From Mytilus edulis (lineage: Eukaryota > Mollusca > Bivalvia > Mytilida > Mytilidae): a DNA stretch of 64,000 nt. Within the stretch, counting starts at the first letter, position 1; each line of letters starts with the position of its first letter. Of the stretch, positions 36,001 to 45,987 are shown piece after piece. The position numbers were made by a program, and so were the translations under genes. The stretch covers positions 28,787,117 through 28,851,116 of the forward strand of contig NC_092352.1 of assembly GCF_963676685.1 (NCBI RefSeq), read 5' to 3'. The notes beneath the pieces were generated by a model. The model saw nothing but the letters and a program-made list of their open reading frames with translations, was not told the origin of the DNA and did not search any database.

Positions 36001-39000
36001 AAACTATTTACGTAACATAATATATTTTTAGCCAGAAGACCTCTTTGTTCAAACAATAGATGGAAAGTCTATTGCGACTCCACCAGCCTTCAAGAAGCTA
36101 ACTCAAAGCTCGTGTACACCACTAATTATTAATTCATTTTTAAAACGAAAAGGCAAGTTATATTAAATACTATAGGAATAGTACCAAAGAGAAGAGCACA
36201 ATGACTAAGGGATGAGTTATTTTCAATGGTCTTCTTTACTTAGCTCTTCAACAGCGCTCAATTGGTAATCTAGAGCCTTCTGACTTTCGATAGCTTAATT
36301 GATTTTTTTTTTACAAAATAATGACAACTAAGATGCGTCAACCGACGAGAAAATAAATTGATTTGTAACGAAACCACAAAATGAAATATATCCTTTTGCG
36401 ACTTCAAACTGTTAGTCAATAAAGTTTCTGAACATGCTTTTGCTCAATTTTTTGTTTGTTTGTTGCATTTTAAGAAATATTCCCTGGTTATTTGGCAGAT
36501 CAATATAGTGTATTCTTCATACTTTTGACAGGTGCAGGAGCAGTTGTCCATGCTCACAATCCAAACGCAGTATTAATATCTTTACTATACCCTGGAAAAG
36601 AATTTAGAATAACGCACCAACAAATGATAAAATGTACATATAACTGGAAGCTAGGTAATTTATATTGTATAAAGTGCTATTAAGATAGTATTTTTAGCAA
36701 GTTATTGATAATTTATATATCAGTTTACTTATTAAAATTTATAAACCCGGTTTTACAAATTTAGTTTTCGATGTAAGCTTTATTTGTCTGGAAGAAAAAA
36801 ACTATGAAAAGGGAGGCATGCGTTTGGCTGTCTAGGATGTGTTATATTAAAATTTTGTTTTTGGCAATTCATAATTTTAATATAACAGATGTATAAATAC
36901 ACAGCCGCGTCAGGACGGAATTACGATGTGGGGAGCGGGTCACGCTTTTTGTATGTGAAAAATTGTTTGCAACACCTTTTGGAGGACATCATACTGTTCG
37001 TTGTAAGGAATATTCTCTTCTTGACATTAGGGTGTATTTCGTATAGATATCCAGGATCGACTAACTAAACATAAAAGACCGTTATAACAAATAAAGTGGA
37101 CCCCTATGTAAATCATGTTTTACTTGTTTTCAGGGCTATTTTACATTAACTTTAGTAAAGATAGATACGTTGAATGTGTTATATTGTAATCTTTGTAATT
37201 TTTTATTCGTATAAAAGTATTCAAAACAAAGTATTTGCTATAATATATATCTGGATATTCCGTTGCATCATCGAGTCGTTTGAAAACATAAAAGTAAGAA
37301 AGGTTGTTCAAGTCTAGGGAAATGTAATATAATTTTCTCATATTGATGTTTTAAAATAATGATAATAAGTTGACAACAAAATATTTTGTTGTGGCAGGCC
37401 ATAATCATACTTATTTTCTTTGTACAGTAGCTGATTTTTGTTTATATAGTAACTCAGCAGCGTTTGACAATCAGTATTTTTTTCAGGGAAAAATAATAAA
37501 TATTTTGATGAATTAGTTGTACCGATTGTTGAAGGTCAACCCGAGGAAATTGATCTTGCAGTGAGTATTAATTTTACAATGTTATCACTCACGAATATTT
37601 TATGTTTAGTGTCCAGAATTGATATGGTCAATCTTAATTCCAGAAGCCTAATAGTTCTTATTCAGTTCGTTCATAAATGTCCGTTCGCCTCTCTTGTTGG
37701 CGCTACATGCATGTATTACATGTCTTTAAAAAATAGGAAAATTTACCAGTTACAATCATTGGTTAAGATTTTTCCAAAGACTTCCAATTCCTCAAATGTT
37801 TGATTGGAAGCTTAGTTATATTATTTTGGAAGGTATGTCATACGACAAGAATAAAATAATGTTTAGCTTAAACCAGTTTGATATCAGTGTCGTCAGCAGC
37901 TATTCCAACCGATCATTGCTAAATGGAGAAACACTACATGTATATAAGGTCAAATATTTGATATTGTTCTGTTAAAAATAGTAGGTTGTGTTACATATGT
38001 ATAGCTATAATCTGTGTAAGAACATCTCTTTTAAATTACTCTTAAATGTATCATTTCAGCCATATGTTGCTAAAGCATTAGAGGACTATCCAGACACATC
38101 ATGTGTTATCATCCGTAGACATGGAATGTATGTTGTAGGTCCTACATGGGAGAAAACTAAATTGATGTAAGCTCTTTATTTGATTAATATAAAATTGAAA
38201 ATGGAAATGGGGAATGTGTCAAAGAGACAACAACCCGTCCATAGAGCAGTCAACAGCCGAAGGCCACCAATGGGTCTTCAATACAGCGGGACACTCCCGA
38301 ACCATGAGGAGGAGTCCTTCAGCTGCCCACCTAAACAAGATGTATACTAATTCAGTGATAATGGACGTCATACTTAACTCCAAATTATACATACAAAACT
38401 AAAATTAAAATTATACAAAACTAACAAAGGCTAGAGGCTCCTGACTTGGGACTGGCGCAAAAATGCGGCGGGGTTAAACATGTTTTTTGAGATCTCAACC
38501 CTCCCCCTATACCTCAGATTTTGACTGATAAAAAATGTCTACCCACAATTGCGGCCAATGAGATAATCGGAAGATCCATTGATCTAAAAGCTTTTTATTC
38601 CAACGATAGTGTCAGCTGAATTCTCCCCCTCAAAAATACTCCTGAAAAATAATCTTGCTGGCAAATTTTTATAAAAGAATAACAAGACCTTCATAAATCG
38701 TAATCCACTTAAAAAATATATACTTAATATGTTTAAGCCTCATTCGTGAATATTCAAGCCAGATATTGGAAGTAAAATGGCATTTCTGTGACTTTTCTAC
38801 TGCAACAGTATATCTTGATTTAAAAAAAAATCAAATATATTTGAGAACTAGACGAACTTTGTAATCATTGAGAAACTGATACACTGAACTAACTTTTGAA
38901 AATTGAACTATATTTGTTTTTGTATAACTGTATGTTGTTATCTTTTCAGGTTAGAAAGTTTTGATTACTTGTTTCATATAGCAATGCAGATGAAGCTCTA

Positions 39001-39046
39001 TGGACTTGATCCTACTCAGCCTCCTACAGAGTCCAGTAAAAGCTGA
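33076..39046 (+). CDS. APIP-like: APIP/MtnB-type methylthioribulose-1-phosphate dehydratase, divergent
   Basis: The family enzyme dehydrates 5-methylthioribulose-1-phosphate in the cytosolic methionine salvage pathway. Eight exons: 33076-33126, 33857-33951, 35512-35560, 36032-36152, 36532-36654, 37487-37560, 38060-38166, 38950-39046. They sum to 717 nt, or 238 residues, near the usual ~240. All phases match and ends are GT-AG, except exon 4, whose donor is GC (AAAAG|GCAAGT). Ordered motifs: [36 protein letters not shown] (Cys93), GAGAVVHAH (zinc ligands His112, His114), EFRITHQQM, and RRHGMYVVG (His192). Odd points: the residue after THQ is Gln136, where the family has the catalytic Glu (Glu139 in human APIP, from memory). 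The loop usually TGTGGG reads TGSGGA. Both suggest altered or lost activity. The start ATG gives a short non-conserved N-terminus, as in homologues. Confidence 0.88.
34560..35190 (+). repeat. Two retroelement 3'-tail fragments in APIP-like intron 2
   Basis: Two direct copies (about 34560-34790 and 34930-35190) have the order GGATMTGCTWACC, GTTTTTGATGGGGTTTGTGT, TTTAGTTTTCTATGTT, CCATGGCATAGTCAGTTTGT, and so on. The same tail follows the decayed reverse-transcriptase fragment at 2.7-3.0 kb, so these are probably 3' ends of the same retroelement family. Confidence 0.5.
38205..38520 (+). repeat. Dispersed repeat (GGGGAATGTGTCAAAGAGACAA family)
   Basis: It lies in APIP-like intron 7: ATGGGGAATGTGTCAAAGAG, CAGCCGAAGGCCACCAATGG, TGACTTGGGACTGGCGCAAA. 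A minus-strand part recurs at about 40075-40200 and a short piece at 62510-62560. The 62-codon open frame is repeat sequence. Confidence 0.65.
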
Positions 39047-39049
39047 AGT

Positions 39050-39068
39050 AATAAATACTCTGAATAAA
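39050..39068 (+). terminator. Polyadenylation signals of the APIP-like gene
   Basis: Two AATAAA hexamers (39050-39055 and 39063-39068) follow the stop codon within 25 bases. Confidence 0.55.
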
Positions 39069-41187
39069 TTTTTGTGGCCTCTATCTATTATTAGTTTCGT
39101 TCTGTTGTGACTATCAGAACTTAGAATGTGAAGTATGAATGTTCATTGTTAATTCCAAAATGATTTGCGCATGAACTAATCGGTGCAGCCTGTTTTGATA
39201 ATGGTAATCCCTCCGTAATTAGCGACCCTTTAATAAAACCAGTAAGGGTAATCATATGACCCGACCAACCACATACAACCAAATCCTCAAAAAACATTAA
39301 CGGTAAAAACAACAACGAATAATACTTTGTGCAAATAGACGGACAGCAGTTTTACCAAAGTATAAGAATAAGATGTGGTATGACTGCCAATGAGTCAACT
39401 CAGACGAAATGACGTAGAAGATAAAAAAAACTGTAGGTCACCTTGCGGCCTTCGTCAATGAACAAGTCCATACCACATAGTAAGCTTTACAAGTCCATGA
39501 ACTGAAAAATGTAAATTAGTTCAAATGAGTAAATGATTTATGTACAGAACATTGACAATAAATTATATTCAGCAACAAATAACGTCACTAAATTACAAGT
39601 TCCTGACTTGGTACAGGCACATGGCATTGCAGAGAATGTAAAGAGGGGAGGTAAACATTTTTGCTGTCTCTAAACCCCCTTTAAACCAGGAACAGCGGTG
39701 TAACAGTACGACATAAGAACAAACTATTTAAATGAATAAATAAATACCAGTGATTTTTTGTTTCTCCTTTTCTCTTGGTGTTTTACTATTTTCATTTAAT
39801 TTTCTTTAACTCTCAACTTTTCTTATTGTACATCGTCTTCCTCTTATCCCAATCTTACTATAATTAATTTATACCAGCTACCCCGCTACTTTCATGGAAA
39901 TTTGGGTAGACGGGTAGCATAAATAAAGTAAAAAAATGCATGGATAAGAGCATAAACACATAACATATTAATGGTGAAACAGCTGAAAATTTAAAGAAAA
40001 TAAAACAAAAATATAAATATAAAAGAAGAGGAAAAAAGAAAATGGGGGTCGGTTAAGTTTTAATTTTTTTATCTAGGGGCCGGCTTGGGCCCACCTCCGG
40101 GTGCCGGATTTTCTAGCTGCGTTGAAGACCCATTGGTGGCCTTTGGTCTGCTCTTGGGTCAGGTTGTTGTCTCTTTGACATATTCCCCATTTCCATTCTC
40201 ACTTTTACTTAACCTATTTGGACCCTATGTTGTAAAATTATAACGGACAAGGCAAAGTCTACACAGTTCAACTATCAACAGGATGACCACTTACGTCAAT
40301 GAGGAGTATGGCAGACGGCTGTGTTGAGGTATAGACAACTCAAGTATTTGTAGTATTTCAAATTTGGATTGATTTTCTCATTGTTTTCAGATGAAATTGG
40401 TTTAAACCTGCAGTTGTGGACTCGATATAACTTTCAAGCTCAAAATGTACAAGGCGAAGTATAATATTATACTTTCCTTTGGTTGCCCATTCCGAAGTTT
40501 TTATTCAAAGCCCTTTTGTCAAGGAAATATTTATTTGAAAAATCAGCAATTATCCTTTTGTTGTATTAATTTGTCAAATAAGGTAAGATATTGTCAATAA
40601 AAATCACATCATACTGTGAAAGGGAAAAAATATCATTTATTGGCAAAGAAATCAACTTCCACATATTATCACCTAATTAGTATGTGCTTTTATACTGACA
40701 TGCTTATACTATAGCTGCATACTTTTCTATGTATTTATTATACATCCCTGGATTTTTTAAAAAATGTTTGAATTTGAGAGTTCCTCATTAAGGTTAATCC
40801 AGACAAATCTTCAATATTTATAAAATGCTATAATAATAATTTTTACCATCACTGCACGTTTTTCAGTTTTCGAAAATGTATTGCGGATCCAGATTTTTTT
40901 TTAAATGAAGGCCCACTGACTGCCCTCTCCGGACATGCTTCAGTGATTCTCTATACAATCTGATAGTATAAGAAGATGTGATATGAGTGCCAATGAGACA
41001 ACTGTCCAGCCAAGTCACAATTTGTAAAAGAAAAACCATTATAGGTCAAAGTATAGTCTGTAAATTAATGAACTTTATTTTACCTTCTGGTTTACATGAA
41101 CGTTGAACTAGTTTCTTATCTTTATATTAAACTTATAACGTACTTGAATATTTACATGGTCATAAAGACTAGCATAACCTTGAAGTG
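39069..41187. other. Intergenic, repeat fragments
   Basis: It holds pieces of the dispersed mussel repeats: TGTGGTATGACTGCCAATGA at about 39370-39470, a GTTCCTGACTTGGTACAGGC tail at 39600-39700, the minus-strand GAAGACCCATTGGTGGCC copy at 40075-40200, and a truncated GAGTGCCAATGAGACAACTG copy at 40975-41055. No gene is visible. Confidence 0.5.
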
Positions 41188-44100
41188 ATGAAGCAAGCAT
41201 TTTATCTAATTTGGTTGATACACTCGGTTGTTATAGGGGAAAATTCAAAAAGACTTTTACTAGATGACCCAGATGTGGCAACACGATTCGCTCAAATGGA
41301 AATTACGATTCAAAAACTTACTCAACAGCTTTCTCAACTAGAAAACAACTCAGGTAAGCCTTCACTTATTAACAACTATTAAATGTTATCATTGGCAATA
41401 ATACATCTTCTAATTTTCCTAATTGCATGCAACCACATACATTTGAAGGACTAACAACGTACAGCATTTTTCTTCCATGATTTGAAGATAAAGCACTATA
41501 ACATTAAAAAGGAATAACTTCCATAAGTCAATACAATACAATTGAGAGAGGCTTCAATAAATGCTGAATTATATTAATTTAAATTGTAGGGGCTGGATCT
41601 ACATATGTCCGCTGGGGAAGGTCATTATGTTCTGGAGATAACACCGAGTTAGTGTACTCAGGTTGGTAGGTCAATATGTTCTGGAGATAACACAGAATTA
41701 GTGTACTCAGGTACGTAGGTGCTTAATTTACATATGTACGCTGGGGAAGGTCAATATGTTCTGGAGATAACACAGAATTAGTGTACTCGGGTAGGTGCTT
41801 GATTTACAGATGTACGCTTGGGAAGGTCAATATGTTCTGGAGATAACACAGAACAAGTGTACTCAGGAAGATAGGTCAATATGTTCTGGAGATAACACAA
41901 AATTAGTGTACTCAGGTAGGTGCTTGATTTACATATGTACGCTGGGGAAGGTCAATATGTTCTGGAGATAACACAGAACTAGTGTACTAAGGTAGGTGCT
42001 TGATTTACAGATGTGCAATTGGGAATGTCAACTTGTTATGGAGACAAAACAAAGTTAGTGTACTCAGGTAAGTGCTTGATTTACAGATGTGCAATTGGGA
42101 ATCTCAACTTGTTATGGAGATAACACAGAGTTAGTGTACTCAAGTATGTGTAGGAACTGCATTTGTACGCTGGGAATGATAACCTGTTCTGGAGATAACA
42201 CCGAGTTAGTGTAATCATGTAGGTGCTGGATATTCTAATGTACATTAGGGATGGTCCATCTGTTCATGAGATAACACAGAACTAGTGTACTCGGGTAGGT
42301 ACTCGATCTCTATATGTACGCTGGAGAAGGTCAATCTGTTCTAGAGATAACACAGACTTAGTGTACTCAGGTAAGTGCTCGATCTACATATGTACGCTGG
42401 GGAAGACCAACCTATTATGGAGATAACACATGTACAGAATCAGTGTACTCAGACAGGTGCTTGATTTACAGATGTGCAATTGGGAATGTCAACTTGTTAT
42501 GGAGATAACACAGAGTTAGTGTACTCAAGTACGTGTTGGATCTGCAATTGTACGCTGGAAACGTTAATCTGTTTTGGAGATAACACCGAGTTAGTGTAAT
42601 CAGATATGTGCTGGATATTCTAATGTACGCTAGGGAAGGTCCATCTGTTCTTGAGATAACACAGAATTGGTGTAATCAGGTATATGCTGGATCTATATAT
42701 ATACAAGAATACGAAAAATGGGGATATAACAACATTATAGCAACATAGACTTCTATCCGTTGGACAGCAAAAATAATGGGAGAGATATCCAGTATAATGT
42801 TAGTAGTTACATTCAGTGAGATGATTAAAAGGCACAAGTCAAAGAAGTGTTAAATTCTCTGCTCGATACTAAATTCCAGAAACGCTCTTTAGATGGGTCC
42901 ATTGGTAAATTGTATACATATTACTTGCTTATCTCATTTTCAAGTAGTAATCACAATTGTTTTTAAATTTAGAATTAGATGAGGGAAATGCCCAACTTAT
43001 ACCGCAGTCCCTCTAGGCCACGATCGCACTACGATTTGTGAAAAAAATGCAAATTTTAATGATCGTAGTACGATCGTGTAGATCGCAGTAAGGTCGTATC
43101 ACGGTCGTGGTGAGGTCTTCAAGATCGTGGTGAGCGTGGCCAACTTTGAACATGTTCAAAACAATCGTGGCGCGGTCGTGGCGAAATCAGGTCGTAGAAG
43201 AAGCGTGGTGAGAGCGCAGTTCTTTGAACATGTTCAAAACAATCGTGGTGCGGTCGTGGCGAAATCAGGTCGTAGTAGAAGCGTGGTGAGAGCGCAGTTC
43301 GCAAAGGTCGCTGTACCATCGTAGCGAGAGCGTAGCGAAAGTCTTTTTCTATTCGGAGAGACTGCACTACGATCTCACAGCGACGTTATTACGACCTCAC
43401 TACGACCATCACGTTCTCACCGCGACCCAACTACGCCTCCACAGTTCCACTACGACTATACCACGCTGTTCACGACCATAGTACGATTCTAGCACGCCCT
43501 TGCCGTCCTCATCACGATCTTCTTACGACCTGACTGCGTTCATACTACGACCATCATTCTCATTGTCATTTTCACATAAAATATATTAAATCTCTCCAGG
43601 TTTTGTTTGTATTTAATTAGGACTTCTTGTCTATTTTCAATAACGGCTCACCCATGCTTCTCGTTTGTTTTACAGATTAGACCGTTGGTTTTCCCGTTTA
43701 AATGGGTTTACACTAGTAATTGTTTGGGCCTTTATAGCTTGCTGTTTGGTGTGAGCACAGGCTTCCTGTTGAAGGCCGTACCTTGGCCTATAATTTGTTA
43801 TTTTTATAAATGGTTACTTGGATGGAGAGTTGTCCCAATGGCACTCATGCCATATCTTCCTATATCTATTGACACATCTATGTCATCTCTGCTATCATTC
43901 ACTCAAATTTCGTCATTAGAGCTTTATGGACCAGCAATAGGTTTGTAATTTAGGTTGGATTGGTCGGTCCGACATCTCTGCTTGATCAGGATTCGTTACT
44001 ATCAGAGCTCCACATTTACCCCTAGTGAGGCTACTACGACGCCCACGTGTTCTAGTAGATTTTGGTGGCATGACTGTATTGTTTCTGAGAAATCTACTTA

Positions 44101-45557
44101 TTAATCAGAAATAGAAGGAATGGCACTGTATTGATATGGAACAATACGTTGACGTTATTGCTGAGAGCGTAGTAAGATCGCGGTATGAACGTGGTATAAT
44201 CGTGGTAAGAACGTGCTATAATCGCAGTAGAAGCGTGGTAAGATCGTGTTACAATCGAATAACTCGTGGAATGGTCGCAGTAAGAACGTGATGAGCGTAG
44301 AAAGATCTTGATACACGTAGTGAGGTCGCAGAATAGGCGCGGTGAGAACGTGGTATAATCGTAGCGGAATCGTTGTAGAAGCGTAATAAGGACGTAGTAG
44401 CATCGTGAAAGCAACGAAAACTTTACATTTTCATGCCGCTCATACCGCGACCTCACCACGAACTGAATTTATATTAGATCGCGGTTAGCGTGGTGCGATC
44501 GTAGTTTAGTGGGACTTGGGCTTTACTTATAAAATTCCTACCCGCCTAAAACTAATGATATGGCTTTCTATTGGTGTAGAAGAAAACGAATCATATTGTG
44601 CCTCCTTAATCGAGAACAACTCGACAACAACTAAAACAAGAATCATTTTACCTGACGCAATCATGATCTAGAATATTGTTCTATATTGACGGTGAAACTT
44701 AATGACCTTTGTGTAGATCTTCTGTTCCTAAATATTTCTCCCAGGTGACTGTAGTTGAGGGAATTATCATATTAGACCACTGTAAATGTTTAATTATGAA
44801 AGACACCTCACATTTTCCTTACCTCTCTGTCAGTATCATAAAAATATTAGAATATTTATATGCTGCAAATGACAAACTTAGGCTTACATATTTGTCATTG
44901 TGTAAAATTGAAGTTTTGTTATAGCAAGAGCTGTCAACAAAGAAATGACGGTTTAAGACAAAATTGAAAAATTTGACATTTAAATTCATTCATTTATCTA
45001 AGAATGGAAGAGCTAATTTGGCAGTTCATGATAATGAATTTAAATATAAACCTAACACCTACTTTTTTAACTTTGTTTCAGGTTATGCTGCAGGACAGCT
45101 CTATTTACACTCATCATACACTAATCGACATGGAGGTCCTTCTAATTTACTGTGCATGCCAGGTGATCCTGAACTTACAGATATAACTGGAAATGGTACC
45201 AGCCTATTATATGGCGCAGAGTATCAGGAAAATATACTTAAACCTGATGCTCACGACGAAGATGTTCCATGTGCAGTCTGCAGAAACACAAAGACCCAAA
45301 ACACATTAATGATTCCAGGTAGAAAGTCTTGCTATTCTGGGTGGCAAAAAGAATATCAAGGTCTAGTTGTCTCTGGTCATCTTGCATACAGTGCTTCATC
45401 GTACCTATGTATGGACAAAGATCCAGAATATGTTCCTGGCGGACAAGTGAATAATGATGGAAGTTTACTCTATGTAACTACAACTAAATGTGGTTCTTTG
45501 CCATGCCCTCCCTACATTAACGACAACGCTATCAATTGTGTTGTTTGTTCTAAATAA
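41188..45557 (+). CDS. Short-chain collagen C4-like secreted protein
   Basis: Three exons, 41188-41353, 41590-41661 and 45082-45557, join in phase 1 at both junctions and give 237 residues. The product is a secreted protein of the family that mussel annotations call short-chain collagen C4-like. I recall no collagen triplets in these members and see none here. Exon 1 has a signal peptide (MKQAFYLIWLIHSVVIGENS) and a short coiled coil (FAQMEITIQKLTQQLSQLEN) likely to oligomerise. Exon 2 encodes the STYVRWGR...CSGDNTELVYSG strand. Exon 3 encodes the conserved cysteine-rich body: YAAGQLYLHSS, LCMPGDPEL, YGAEYQ, DVPCAVCR, MIPGRKSCYSGWQKEYQG, YLCMDKDPEYVPGG, CGSLPCPPY and CVVCSK. Exon 2 has a weak donor (CAG|GTTGGT) and heads a tandem array of its own copies. 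The start is the ATG just before the signal peptide. Confidence 0.8.
41590..42700 (+). repeat. Tandem array of about 15 copies of the C4-like gene's exon 2
   Basis: The array starts with the functional 72-nt exon. It continues with about 14 diverged copies (period near 77 bp, some shortened to about 50). Each is marked by TACGCTGGGGAAGGTC-like words, GGAGATAACAC and TTAGTGTACTCAGG. Neighbouring copies are separated by little more than GTAG, so the donor of one unit runs straight into the acceptor AG of the next. Many copies have TGA where the exon has GGA. The copy at 42299-42370 is exactly 72 nt, open in the right phase, preceded by TAG and followed by a canonical GTAAGT. Confidence 0.8.
42990..44521. 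mobile_element. Inverted-repeat element built of 11-bp CpG units
   Basis: It lies in the long intron of the C4-like gene. Ends are imperfect inverted repeats starting GCCCAA, then GTCCC, CTA, then ACGATCGCACTACG (left) against ACGATCGCACCACG (right, inverted). Inside are blocks of a degenerate 11-mer, roughly CGTGGTAAGAT, that place a CpG every 11 bp (sometimes 9). For example, eight successive 11-bp steps occur from 44168. Blocks at 43050-43340 and 44150-44410 read one way, and the block at 43370-43560 reads the other. A GAACATGTTC palindrome occurs twice near 43148 and 43227. A dispersed mussel repeat is nested at about 43680-43865. Target duplications were not identified. Confidence 0.65.
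43680..43865 (-). repeat. Dispersed mussel repeat nested in the CpG element
   Basis: A minus-strand copy of the GTGCCAATGAGACAACT family: ACACTAGTAATTGTTTGGGC, GAAGGCCGTACCTTGGCCTA, TGGATGGAGAGTTGTCCCAA. It sits in the middle of the 11-bp-repeat element. Confidence 0.65.
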
Positions 45558-45620
45558 AATGTATGTGTTTATGATTCTTATTTAGTGGAGGGGTTTTATG
45601 TTTTCTCGATTTCCCATATC

Positions 45621-45626
45621 ATTAAA
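45621..45626 (+). terminator. Possible polyadenylation signal (ATTAAA) of the C4-like gene
   Basis: ATTAAA lies 64 bases after the stop. An AATAAA also overlaps the stop codon region but is too close to be preferred. Confidence 0.35.
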
Positions 45627-45987
45627 GTTTTCGGTTAAAGTAATTTACAAAGAAGTTGAGGTCTCATCAAATTGGAACATCACATGTTCACAATTTTCAC
45701 GTTAAATGTCAAACTGGAGTTTTGATCCCTAATTCCCAATTCCCTGTACATAAAAACATGACTGTAAAAGCGTGTCATTTTTTCCTATGTACCCTTGTAA
45801 ACCTTGCTATATTTCTTTTGTCTCAATCATTATTATTCTATGTCTACATACTGTAAACCAACTTAGTTTGACTTTCTCAAAACCAACTATAGCCATTAGT
45901 TGGTTTAAATATAGTGCAAATTATTCCTCCAAGGAAATAATTTAAATTTAGTAAAACAATAACATACAATACTTCACTAGGGAACAG

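Noticed and set aside
41590-42700. A CRISPR array (regular repeats of about 77 bp)
   Set aside because: Eukaryotic context; the units are diverged copies of an exon without unique spacers.
44964-45081. An upstream start for the C4-like body at 44964
   Set aside because: The sequence up to TTTGTTTCAG at 45081 is intron; it lacks a signal peptide, and exons 1 and 2 provide a phased start.
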